Shown here: piece after piece, positions 1 to 6,154 of the stretch
Layout: every line of letters begins with the position of its first letter
Position numbering within the stretch: the first letter of the stretch is position 1
Made by a program: the position numbers and the translations under genes
Notes under the pieces: model-generated
What the model saw: the letters and a program-made list of their open reading frames with translations, nothing else
Databases searched by the model: none
What the model was told of the DNA's origin: nothing
Assembly (NCBI GenBank): GCA_021811025.1
Contig: JAJZPX010000125.1
Location: 1-6,154 of the forward strand
Direction of reading: 5' to 3'
Source of the DNA: Actinomycetes bacterium
GTDB taxonomy: Bacteria > Actinomycetota > Coriobacteriia > Anaerosomatales > JAJZPX01
DNA length: 6,154 nucleotides

Positions 1-99
1 GAAGACGACGAGCGTCGCCCAGATGAGCGTGTACGCAGCGATCACGTACGGCGCCATCCCGTTGACCGCGGAGAACACATCTACTGCTGTGCTCTGCAT
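1..99 (-). CDS. ccmD: CcmD-like small membrane protein of heme export (partial, 3' end outside window)
   Basis: An open frame begins with ATG at 99 and runs without a stop to the window edge, giving 33 residues. It follows the ccmC stop by 4 bases. A good Shine-Dalgarno (GGGAGG) lies 8 bases upstream, inside the last codons of ccmC, so the two genes are probably translationally coupled. The visible protein has a short N-terminal stretch, then MAPYVIAAYTLIWATLVVF, the start of a single hydrophobic helix. The pattern of a Pro-Tyr-Val before an Ala-Ala-Tyr membrane helix is typical of CcmD. CcmD is a very small one-helix protein that stabilises the CcmC-CcmE complex and helps CcmAB release holo-CcmE. 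Small size and poor conservation mean the call rests on position plus the helix pattern. Met15 (position 57) is a possible alternative start but has no ribosome binding site. Confidence 0.75.
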   Translation of the reverse strand, partial: MQSTAVDVFSAVNGMAPYVIAAYTLIWATLVVF

Positions 100-103
100 G
101 GAA

Positions 104-802
104 TCAGCCTCCCAGTGAGATCTTGACGACTTCCAGGCGCTCGCTGGCACGCTCCTCGCGCATGCGCAGCTGGAAAATCGAGTATGCGAGTGCGAGCATG
201 CCCACCTGCGCGATGATGAAGGTCACCAGCGCTTGGGGCGTCGTGCCGAGCCCGGCGTTGCCGCCGAACACGACCGGATGGTTGCCGACGTTGTTCATGA
301 CCCGCGTGATCGTGAACGAGATCGGCGCGCTCAGGAACGCCAGGGATCCGAAGACCGCCGCGTACGTGGCCCTGCGCTCCTCATCGTCGACCGAGTTGCG
401 GACCACGAAGTAGCCGATGACGAGCAACGTCATCAGGAAGTACGTGGTCAGTCGCGGCTCCCACTCCCACCACACGTTCCAGCGGGCCCGCGTCCACAGG
501 TCCCCGGTCACCATCGTCAGGATGACGAACAGCAGCGTGACCTCCATCGCGATGCGCGCCTTCGTGTCGAGGATGCGGTCCTTCTTCAGCAGGAACCGTA
601 CGCAGTAGACGGCAGCGACGGCGAAGACGAGGAACGACGCCTCGGCGACCGGCACGTGGAAGTAGAATATCTGGAACGAGATGTCGGGACGCATCCCGTC
701 GTCCAGCAGCGCCACGGGCGCGTAGGTGAACGCCATGACGAACGCGGCCGTCGTGAGGAGTCCGCCGAGCGCCAGCAGCGCGTACGTCATCTTGTCCTTC
801 AC
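104..802 (-). CDS. ccmC: CcmC, heme handling protein that loads heme onto CcmE
   Basis: This 232-residue polytopic membrane protein is close to the usual CcmC length (about 245). CcmC presents heme in its outward-facing tryptophan-rich (WWD) domain and drives its covalent attachment to CcmE. The WWD motif is at residues 108-118 (WNVWWEWEPRL), and the two expected flanking heme-ligand histidines are His49 in FHVPVA and His175 in NHPVV. Hydrophobic helices are visible near residues 6-30, 50-72, 86-104, 118-134, 148-166 and 190-211. The first acidic residue after the WWxW core is Glu rather than the Asp of the E. coli protein. The start is GTG at 802, with a GGTGGGG stretch upstream. An ATG four codons in (790), preceded by AAGGA at close spacing, is an alternative that would give 228 residues. 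It sits 25 bases after ccmB and 4 bases before the ccmD-like gene. Confidence 0.93.
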   Translation of the reverse strand: MKDKMTYALLALGGLLTTAAFVMAFTYAPVALLDDGMRPDISFQIFYFHVPVAEASFLVFAVAAVYCVRFLLKKDRILDTKARIAMEVTLLFVILTMVTGDLWTRARWNVWWEWEPRLTTYFLMTLLVIGYFVVRNSVDDEERRATYAAVFGSLAFLSAPISFTITRVMNNVGNHPVVFGGNAGLGTTPQALVTFIIAQVGMLALAYSIFQLRMREERASERLEVVKISLGG

Positions 803-827
803 TCACCCCACCAGCTTCCCGGCGCGT

Positions 828-1532
828 TCATGCGCCGATGACGAACTCGTACAGCCCGTAGGCCGCGAGCACCATTATGGCATCATAGCCGCCCACCCAC
901 GCCATCCAGCGCCAGAACGCCGGCACCGCGTCGACGCCTCCGAGGATGGCTATCGACGTGGCCTGCACCGCCGCCGTGAGCAGTGGATACATGAGCGGCA
1001 TGAACATCAGCGCGAGGATGAAGTCGCGCCCCTTCGTGTTCACGGAGATGGTTGCAAGCAATGTGCCGACGCCGGCCATGCCGACGGACGCCCCGAAGAG
1101 CGCGACGACCAGCATCCATGCCGGCCCGCCGAGCCCGCCGCGGGACAGCACGAAGAGGAAGACGAACACCGGTATCGTTACGGCTTCTACGATCGTCAGG
1201 AAGAGCAGGTTGCCCGCCGCCTTCGCCAGGAAGATGACCGGCCGGTCGATCGGGGACAGCAGGATGGCCTCGATCACCCCTTGATCCTTCTCATGGACGA
1301 ACGAGCGGTTAAGTCCGAGCATCGAGGTGAAGACGAACGCGACCCAGATCAGTCCCGGCGTGACGAGCCTGACGTCGAGCCCGCCTCCGGCCGCCGTGAA
1401 GGCGATCTGGTAGATCACCATTGTTAGCAGCGTGTACAGCGTCATCGAGGTGAGCATCTCGAAGGTGCGCAGCTCCATGACGATGTCCTTGCGCAGGATG
1501 GCGACGAACTGCCGCCAGCTCGAGGGCCGCAT
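828..1532 (-). CDS. ccmB: CcmB, membrane subunit of the CcmAB holo-CcmE release complex
   Basis: This 234-residue integral membrane protein is slightly longer than E. coli CcmB (220). It is the permease-like partner of the CcmA ATPase. Together with CcmC and CcmD they use ATP to release heme-loaded CcmE. Residues 1-20 are a basic amphipathic start with LRKD, typical of the family. About six hydrophobic helices follow, near residues 28-48, 58-74, 101-128, 138-162, 170-195 and 212-231. The conserved cytoplasmic segment FVHEKDQGVIEAILLSPIDR is at residues 78-97; it matches the family pattern of an acidic/Gly-rich loop ending in LLLSP and probably contacts CcmA. The ATG lies 3 bases after the ccmA TAA stop and has only a weak ribosome binding site, so translation is probably coupled to ccmA. 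Confidence 0.93.
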   Translation of the reverse strand: MRPSSWRQFVAILRKDIVMELRTFEMLTSMTLYTLLTMVIYQIAFTAAGGGLDVRLVTPGLIWVAFVFTSMLGLNRSFVHEKDQGVIEAILLSPIDRPVIFLAKAAGNLLFLTIVEAVTIPVFVFLFVLSRGGLGGPAWMLVVALFGASVGMAGVGTLLATISVNTKGRDFILALMFMPLMYPLLTAAVQATSIAILGGVDAVPAFWRWMAWVGGYDAIMVLAAYGLYEFVIGA

Positions 1533-1535
1533 CGC

Positions 1536-2267
1536 TTAGGACACCCCCGAACCGACCGTCGACCGATACGTCGCGCTGAACAGGTCGTGATCGATCTCGG
1601 ACGCGGGCTGCACCGACACGACCTTGCCGTTCGCGAGGATGAGCGCGTGGCTGCACAGCTCGAGGCCCTTGTCGAGGTCGTGGCTGACCATCACGAAGGT
1701 GTGCTCCGCACGCACCTGCGCGATGAGGTTGTCCAGGATGTCCATCGCGTGCGGGTCAAGGCCGGAGTACGGTTCGTCGAGGAAGATCACCTTGGGGTGG
1801 TGCAGCAGCGCCCGCGCGATCGACAGGCGCTGCAGCATCCCGCGCGAGAACGTGCGCACCACGTCGAGGCGCCGGTGGTCGAGCTCGACGTCCACCAGGA
1901 GCTCGCGGATGCGCGCCTCCGGGTCCGGCACGCCGTACATGTCGGCGAAGAACCGCAGGTTCTCCTCGGCCGTGAGGTCGGGGTAGAGCAGCGGGTTGTG
2001 GCTGATGAAGCCGATCATCGCGCGCAGCTCGACCGCATCGGCCTGCACGTCGAGGCCGTTCACCTTCGCGGTGCCCTTCGACGGCGGGAGCAGCGTCGTC
2101 AGCACGCGCAGCAACGTCGTCTTGCCGGCGCCGTTCGGTCCGAAGATGGAGAGGAACGCGCCCTGCGGCACCTCAAAGGAGACCTCGTCTAGCCCGCGCC
2201 GGAGGCCGAACTGACGGGTCAGCCCCTCTACCTGCAGCGCCGGGGTGTCAGACGTGGCGTGTGCCAT
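1536..2267 (-). CDS. ccmA: CcmA, ABC-type ATPase of the heme maturation complex
   Basis: This 243-residue ABC ATP-binding protein has all the main motifs: Walker A GPNGAGKTT (residues 43-51), signature SRGMLQR (141-147), Walker B VIFLDEP (160-166) with catalytic Glu165, D-loop SGLD (168-171) and switch His196 in VSHD. The signature SRGM-QR rather than LSGGQ is characteristic of CcmA. The Q-loop position reads FISHNPLLY, with Asn91 where E. coli CcmA has Gln in GHQP. In the pathway, CcmA hydrolyses ATP in the cytoplasm to release holo-CcmE from CcmC; it does not export heme itself. The gene starts 6 bases after the ccmF TAG and ends 3 bases before ccmB. No strong Shine-Dalgarno is seen, so coupling to ccmF is likely. 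Generic ABC transporters share these motifs, but the signature and the ccmB neighbour settle the identity. Confidence 0.94.
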   Translation of the reverse strand: MAHATSDTPALQVEGLTRQFGLRRGLDEVSFEVPQGAFLSIFGPNGAGKTTLLRVLTTLLPPSKGTAKVNGLDVQADAVELRAMIGFISHNPLLYPDLTAEENLRFFADMYGVPDPEARIRELLVDVELDHRRLDVVRTFSRGMLQRLSIARALLHHPKVIFLDEPYSGLDPHAMDILDNLIAQVRAEHTFVMVSHDLDKGLELCSHALILANGKVVSVQPASEIDHDLFSATYRSTVGSGVS

Positions 2268-2273
2268 CCGGGC

Positions 2274-4382
2274 CTACGCCGCCGCCCGCTTCTTCGGCCA
2301 CGCGGCGAGCCCGGAACCGAGGATCGTCAGCACGAAGCCGGCCCAGACGAACCCGATCAGCGGATTGAGCTTCACGTCCATGCCGAGCGTGTCGCCCTGC
2401 AGGCTCTGCAACGTGATGAACACGTCCTGCAGCGGCTCGCTGATGATGGCGACCTCGCGGCGGCCGCTGTTGAAGTCGGAGGTCTGCGACTGCATCTGCT
2501 TCGGCAGCATGATGGCGGCCTGGACGGTGCGCGGCGCGCCGCCGCCCTTCGTCATCGTGAACGTCGCCACCTGCGCCTTGTCGCCGTTCGCCCGGGTCTG
2601 CTCCTTCACGCGCTGCAGCGTGAACCCGTACTCTCCGATCGAGAACTTCTCGCCCGGCTTGTTCAGGATGTTCGGGGAGACCGAGCGGACGAACAGCGTG
2701 GATCCGATGAGCCCGGCGAGGATGACACCGATGCCGAGGTGCGTGAGGTACCCGCCGGACTGCGTGCGGGCCTTGGTGAAGATGTTGAGCAGCGCGGTGC
2801 CGATGCTCTCCGACTTCGCCTTGGCGCGCTTGCGCGCGCCGTCGATGAACAGGTAGATCGGCAGGGAGATCCCGAACGCGGCGACCACCAGGCCGAACAT
2901 GGACTCCCAGCCGTTCGTGAAGCTGGTGAACGGGCTGCCGGCACCGCCCATCGCGACGTAGTTCGGCCACAGCTGCGTGAAGTAGACCGCGAGGAAGCCC
3001 GCGCCGAGAGCAGCCGTGCCCGCGAGCGGCCATTTCGCGCGGCTCCAGAACGTCGCCGGCTCTGTCTTGCGCCACGACAGGATCGGGCAGATCGCGATCA
3101 GCAGCACGTAGAGGATGCCGATCGGATGCGCGAGCGCGTTGTACGTCTCCTTGCCGATCGTCAGCCCCGCTGCAGGCAGCGGCTTGGGCATGACCGAGGA
3201 GAGCGTCATGTACGTGATCAGCAGCGCCGCCATCAGCATGACGATGTTGTTGACCTCGTAGCTGACCTCCTTGGCCAGCAGCGACTCGGACAGCTCCCGG
3301 CCCTTAAAGGACGCACGCCTGTACAGCAGCATCCCGATGACCGAGACGAGCGAGCCGACGATCAGGATGAGGAAGACCCAGAACGACGGCGCGTCGGCCT
3401 GGAAGGTGTGCACCGAGGCGCCCTCGGACAGCACGCCCGAGCGCGTGATCCACGTGCCGAGGATGACGAGCGCGAATGTGACCGCCGCGAGCAGCGTCGT
3501 CCAGCCCTTGAACGCGTCACGCCTGCGGTAGACCGTCATCGAGTGCACGAGGCCGACGCCGGTCAGCCAGGGCAGCAGCGATGCGTTCTCGACCGGGTCC
3601 CACGCCCAGTAGCCGCCGAACGCGAGTTCGTAGTACGCCCACACCGCGCCGAGCCCGATGCCGATGCCGAGCAGCAGCCACGAGAACACCGTGATGCGGT
3701 CGGAGATGCGGACCCACTCGTCGCCCGGCTCGTTCAGGATGAGCGCGGACAGCGCGAACGCGAACGGGATCGTGAGACCCGCGTACCCGATGAACAGCGT
3801 CGGCGGATGGATAATCATCGCCCACGTCTGCAGGAGCGGGTTCATGGCCGAGGTGGCCAACGTCCCCATGACCTGGCCGGCCGAGTTCAGGATGAAGCCG
3901 TCGGCGGTGATGCTCGCCGACGCGAACGGCGTGTTGGTGGGGGTGAGGATGAGGATCAGGAAGAGCAGCTGCACGACCTCAGTGATCGCTAGAGCGACGT
4001 TGCTGATCCGATCGGTGATGGACAGGCGCGCCCACGCGACATACGCCGCGAAGACGGACACCAGCCACGCCCAGAACAGGAACGAACCCTCCCGGCCCGC
4101 CCAGACCGCGGAAATCTTGTACAGCCACGAGATCGGACCAACGGCAGTGGGATGCTCGAGCGCGACGTACAGGATGGAGTAGTCGTTGCGGAAGAAGGCG
4201 AGCATCAGCACGAGCACGGCGAGCGTGAGGAAGCCGACGACTCCGAACGTCGCGAGATAGCCGACGTTCGTCGCTCCCTCGCCCTCCTTCTCGCCCATGA
4301 AGTGGCCGAGCAGCAGGGCGCCGAGCGATACCGCCGTGCCGAGCGTGGCAAGTATGAGCAGCAGGTTACCGAGAGATGCCAT
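2274..4382 (-). CDS. ccmF: CcmF, cytochrome c heme lyase subunit
   Basis: This 702-residue polytopic membrane protein is somewhat longer than E. coli CcmF (about 647). CcmF receives heme from holo-CcmE and attaches it to apocytochrome c on the outer face of the membrane. The conserved REGS segment is at residues 97-100. The WWD-type motif GGYWAWDPVENASLLPWL is at 256-273. All four family histidines are present: His192 in HPPTLF, His280 in GLVHS, His325 in SVHTF and His548 in THLG. These correspond to the E. coli outer-face and membrane heme ligands. Residues about 560-670 form the soluble domain before the last helix (GFVWAGFVLTILGSG) and a basic tail. Much of the extra length lies between His325 and His548, including a region near 440-495 with an additional hydrophobic segment. 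The ATG is 36 bases after ccmE, preceded by a weak GAAGG. NrfE-type lyases are homologous, but clustering with ccmEABC favours CcmF. Confidence 0.95.
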   Translation of the reverse strand: MASLGNLLLILATLGTAVSLGALLLGHFMGEKEGEGATNVGYLATFGVVGFLTLAVLVLMLAFFRNDYSILYVALEHPTAVGPISWLYKISAVWAGREGSFLFWAWLVSVFAAYVAWARLSITDRISNVALAITEVVQLLFLILILTPTNTPFASASITADGFILNSAGQVMGTLATSAMNPLLQTWAMIIHPPTLFIGYAGLTIPFAFALSALILNEPGDEWVRISDRITVFSWLLLGIGIGLGAVWAYYELAFGGYWAWDPVENASLLPWLTGVGLVHSMTVYRRRDAFKGWTTLLAAVTFALVILGTWITRSGVLSEGASVHTFQADAPSFWVFLILIVGSLVSVIGMLLYRRASFKGRELSESLLAKEVSYEVNNIVMLMAALLITYMTLSSVMPKPLPAAGLTIGKETYNALAHPIGILYVLLIAICPILSWRKTEPATFWSRAKWPLAGTAALGAGFLAVYFTQLWPNYVAMGGAGSPFTSFTNGWESMFGLVVAAFGISLPIYLFIDGARKRAKAKSESIGTALLNIFTKARTQSGGYLTHLGIGVILAGLIGSTLFVRSVSPNILNKPGEKFSIGEYGFTLQRVKEQTRANGDKAQVATFTMTKGGGAPRTVQAAIMLPKQMQSQTSDFNSGRREVAIISEPLQDVFITLQSLQGDTLGMDVKLNPLIGFVWAGFVLTILGSGLAAWPKKRAAA

Positions 4383-4418
4383 GTATCCGCCTTCGGTCGT
4401 CCATGGGAACCGCGTGTG

Positions 4419-5081
4419 CTACTTCGCTGGGGTGACGAGGGTGACCTCGGCCGCGTTGAAGACGCCGTCCTTGCCGAGCTCTCCCCCGACCTCGACCGTC
4501 GCCCCGAGCTTCATGTCGCTCTTCGTCGGTCCCGAGAACGAGACCTGGATCGTCTTGCCGCCGGCGCTGGACTCCTGCAGCGTAAAGACGCCGTTCTCGA
4601 GGTCCGTGGACATGTAGCCCAGCACCTTCATCGGCTTGCCGGCGACCGTCTGGCCCTGCGAGAGCAGCATGCTGACCGACTCGGCCGTGGCGCCCGACTG
4701 GTACTTCGACGGACACTGCGTGAGCATGTCCGTCGCCTCGAAGACGCCATCCTTCGATAGCGTCCCGGTCAGGATCGCCTTCGTCTTGTTGCCGAAGCTC
4801 GACGGCACGACGCCGCCGTAGCTCACCTTGAGTTCGGGGCCGTCCGTCTTGTCGTCGTCGCGGACCGAGAACAGCATGGGGTTCGCCTTGCCGTTCCAGG
4901 AGTCGTCGACGACCGTCCCGGCGACCTTGAGCCGCTGACCGATGAGGGACTTGTCCGCGAGCAGCTCCGAAGGCTTCTTGTTCGTCTCGCCGCTGTTCGT
5001 GAGTGTGAGGAAGCCTGCCACCGCGATGACGAGGATGATGGCGGTCACGCCGATGAGGCGGTTACGTGCGCGTTTGTTCAT
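4419..5081 (-). CDS. ccmE: CcmE, membrane-anchored heme chaperone, CXXXY type with a second OB-like domain
   Basis: CcmE binds heme covalently on the outer face of the membrane and passes it from CcmC to CcmF. The 220-residue protein has a basic N-terminus (MNKRARNR), one membrane anchor at about residues 9-28, then an OB-fold domain at about 46-121. This ends in the heme-binding motif CPSKY (Cys123, Tyr127), where the classic protein has HXXXY. The CXXXY form is known from Desulfovibrio and archaeal Ccm systems. Residues about 145-220 look like a second OB domain: GKPMKVLGY parallels GQRLKVAGT, and LGKDGVFNAAEV parallels LSKDGVFEATDM. The copy ends TPAK where the first has CPSKY, so it lacks both heme-binding residues. 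E. coli CcmE is only about 160 residues. I chose ATG 5081 because AAGGAG lies 12 bases upstream and the basic start fits the family. ATG 5114 (11 residues longer) has a poorly spaced site. Confidence 0.9.
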   Translation of the reverse strand: MNKRARNRLIGVTAIILVIAVAGFLTLTNSGETNKKPSELLADKSLIGQRLKVAGTVVDDSWNGKANPMLFSVRDDDKTDGPELKVSYGGVVPSSFGNKTKAILTGTLSKDGVFEATDMLTQCPSKYQSGATAESVSMLLSQGQTVAGKPMKVLGYMSTDLENGVFTLQESSAGGKTIQVSFSGPTKSDMKLGATVEVGGELGKDGVFNAAEVTLVTPAK

Positions 5082-5093
5082 CGAAGCACTCAG

Positions 5094-5110
5094 CTCCTTC
5101 GTCCGAGGAG
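5094..5110 (-). promoter_or_regulatory. Small hairpin covering the ccmE ribosome binding site
   Basis: On the minus strand CTCCT (5110-5106) is exactly complementary to AGGAG (5098-5094), separated by a 7-base loop. AGGAG is the core of the only good Shine-Dalgarno upstream of ccmE. A five-pair stem would partly sequester it. Such short matches to a purine-rich ribosome binding site can arise by chance. Confidence 0.3.
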
Positions 5111-5198
5111 TCATCGCTCCCCAGGCGCCCTCAAGCGAGTGCCACGCCGGAACGACGTGGAGTACGCACTGCGCTTTTTCGCCTGCCTGAACAGCGAG

Positions 5199-5207
5199 AG
5201 TCTATCA
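5199..5207 (-). promoter_or_regulatory. Candidate extended -10 promoter element for ccmE
   Basis: On the minus strand the sequence TGATAGACT gives a TGn extension plus a hexamer TAGACT that matches TATAAT at four of six positions. It lies about 118 bases before the ccmE ATG. About 17 bases upstream the sequence (TGTGCT) is a poor -35. This is a weak, single-site prediction made by eye. Confidence 0.25.
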
Positions 5208-5287
5208 CGTTACGGACGCGTAGCACACACGGCTTCCCGCGCCGTCGGTCTCCTCGCCAAGGACGAGCAAAGGGGATGCCGAGGACC

Positions 5288-6154
5288 TCAGCAGACGTCG
5301 GCCTGCTCGCGCTGCAGCCACCTCACGTCCGGCTTGAACCCCACTCGGCCGAGGAGCCCGAGGTACTCTTCGGCGGACAGCGGCTCCTTCGAACCGGCGA
5401 CGGCGACGAGCGTGGCCTCCATGACGTTGGTGCCGAAGCTCCGCCCATCCAGCCTCGGCGTCGATGTCACCAGCAGCTCGACGCCGCGCTGCCGGAGGAA
5501 CTCGACGTCCTCGGCCGTCGTGGTGTTCGTCACGACCCACTTGCCGCTCATGTCGGCCGGCATCCACCTGCGCACGTACTTGTAGTCGCCCGCGACGACG
5601 TCGGCGTTCTCGTACAGATCCGCGTGCTTCGTGTCGATGGCGGTCTCGTGGTCCGCCTCGGTCGGGTACAGCCACTTGAAGGGCAGCTGCCGCACCACGG
5701 GCATCAGCGCGTGAACGAACCGCACGAGCGTGGCGTGGTCGTGCAGCATCACGTCGATGCCGAGCGCGTACAGCAGGTCGCCGCACGTCATCTCGCACCC
5801 GGCGTCGTAGAACGCGTGCGCCATCCCCCAGCGGTCGACGGCCGACGTCATCAGCACGCGCTTCCCCGCGAGCGGCAGGCCCAGGTCCTCGCGCATGAAC
5901 CGCACGACGTCCGCCTCGACGGCGCCCTTGAGCCCGCTGCCGTCCACGAGAGGGGTCTGCGAGACCGCGCGCCGGAATTGCAGGGCGTCGCGGAAGTAGT
6001 AGTCGCGGCCGGCCGCGCGCAGGAACAGGTCGATGCCGCCCAGGCCGAACGCGTCGACGCGGCCGTCCAGCGAGCGAAGGCGCCGCACCGCCTCGGCCAT
6101 GTCGCCGTTGGTGCCCTCGCGGCGGATGCGGACGTCCTGCCCGAGGAGCTGCAG
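5288..6154 (-). CDS. Quinate 5-dehydrogenase-like protein (partial, 5' end outside window)
   Basis: The reading frame is open to the window edge, so the true start lies beyond 6154; 288 residues and a TGA stop are visible. An internal Met at 6100 is not the likely start, because the 18 residues before it (including RREGTNGD) read as a natural part of the protein. The sequence resembles a family that databases name quinate 5-dehydrogenase. Visible landmarks are VDAFGLGGIDLFL (residues 33-45), PLVDGSGLK (68-76), a beta-alpha unit KRVLMTSAVDRWGMA (98-112) that could belong to a nucleotide-binding fold, CGDLLYALGID (124-134), GDYKYVRRWMP (189-199) and STPRLDGRSFGTNVMEA (231-247). No signal peptide or membrane helix is seen, so it is probably cytoplasmic. 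If the name is correct it would oxidise quinate with NAD(P), but I recall no biochemical proof for this branch and no classic GxGxxG is obvious. It is separated from ccmE by 206 bases and has no clear link to heme maturation. Confidence 0.7.
   Translation of the reverse strand: MQLLGQDVRIRREGTNGDMAEAVRRLRSLDGRVDAFGLGGIDLFLRAAGRDYYFRDALQFRRAVSQTPLVDGSGLKGAVEADVVRFMREDLGLPLAGKRVLMTSAVDRWGMAHAFYDAGCEMTCGDLLYALGIDVMLHDHATLVRFVHALMPVVRQLPFKWLYPTEADHETAIDTKHADLYENADVVAGDYKYVRRWMPADMSGKWVVTNTTTAEDVEFLRQRGVELLVTSTPRLDGRSFGTNVMEATLVAVAGSKEPLSAEEYLGLLGRVGFKPDVRWLQREQADVC

Larger units (their letters stand above)
5082..5287 (-). promoter_or_regulatory. Non-coding leader upstream of the ccm operon
   Basis: This is the only sizeable gene-free stretch (206 bases). 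It must hold the end of the upstream transcript and probably the ccm promoter. Read on the minus strand, a candidate extended -10 (TGATAGACT, hexamer at 5204-5199) has no convincing -35 element. Two short inverted repeats lie downstream of it: CCACG/CGTGG with a 9-base loop (5160-5142), and CTCCT/AGGAG with a 7-base loop (5110-5094). The second includes the ccmE Shine-Dalgarno. No Rho-independent terminator with a T-tract is visible after the upstream gene, so read-through from it cannot be excluded. Confidence 0.4.

Noticed and set aside
233..1427. Plus-strand open frames opposite ccmC and ccmB
   Set aside because: They are low-complexity, charge-rich translations lying entirely over well-supported genes, and no ribosome binding site or family match is seen.
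2259..3992. Long 577-codon open frame on the plus strand opposite ccmF
   Set aside because: Its translation is a monotonous Arg/Asp/Glu/Gln-rich string with no domain. This is the expected antisense shadow of a GC-rich membrane protein gene.
2274..4382. CcmF being an NrfE-type lyase specialised for nitrite reductase
   Set aside because: NrfE is homologous, but the gene sits in a complete ccmE-ABCD cluster and no nrf genes are visible.
5082..5114. Upstream ATG start for ccmE at 5114
   Set aside because: It would add MTPRTKELSAS before the basic anchor. Its purine stretch sits only about 2 bases from the ATG, while ATG 5081 has AAGGAG at a usable distance and a typical CcmE N-terminus.
5242..5287. 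Possible terminator after the quinate 5-dehydrogenase-like gene
   Set aside because: The inverted repeat GGTCCTCG/CGAGGAgaCC is bulged, has a loop of more than 20 bases and is not followed by a T-tract on the minus strand.
6098..6100. ATG at 6100 as start of the rightmost gene
   Set aside because: The frame stays open to the window edge and the upstream residues look like a continuing protein, so the gene is treated as truncated by the window.

Overview
This window is GC-rich and coding-dense, and every supported gene lies on the minus strand, so transcription runs from high to low coordinates. It is mostly a compact cytochrome c maturation (Ccm, System I) operon in the order ccmE-ccmF-ccmA-ccmB-ccmC-ccmD. 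The last gene is cut by the left edge of the window. Upstream of the operon (right edge) lies the 3' portion of an unrelated gene resembling proteins that databases name quinate 5-dehydrogenase.

Layout in transcription order: quinate 5-dehydrogenase-like gene (6154 to 5288, 5' end outside the window); a 206-base non-coding leader (5287 to 5082) with a weak candidate promoter and small hairpins, one of which covers the ccmE ribosome binding site; ccmE (5081 to 4419); ccmF (4382 to 2274); ccmA (2267 to 1536); ccmB (1532 to 828); ccmC (802 to 104); ccmD-like (99 to beyond 1). Gaps within the operon are 36, 6, 3, 25 and 4 bases, so a single transcript with coupled translation is likely.

The products form one pathway. 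CcmC, with CcmD, loads heme onto the membrane-anchored chaperone CcmE on the outer face of the membrane. The ABC transporter-like CcmAB complex uses ATP to release holo-CcmE. CcmF takes the heme and attaches it to CXXCH motifs of apocytochromes. No CcmG, CcmH or CcmI is visible, though the operon may continue past position 1.

The most notable feature is CcmE. It carries a CPSKY heme-attachment motif (the CXXXY variant known from Desulfovibrio and archaea) instead of the usual HXXXY. It also has a C-terminal extension that looks like a second, degenerate copy of the CcmE OB-fold, lacking the Cys and the Tyr.

Organism (inference only): base composition, the CXXXY-type CcmE and the quinate 5-dehydrogenase-like neighbour suggest an anaerobic or respiratory high-GC Gram-positive lineage such as the class Coriobacteriia. 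Most other Actinobacteria use System II. The sequence alone does not prove this. The window looks like an ordinary chromosomal metabolic region, with no mobile elements, CRISPR arrays or RNA genes seen.
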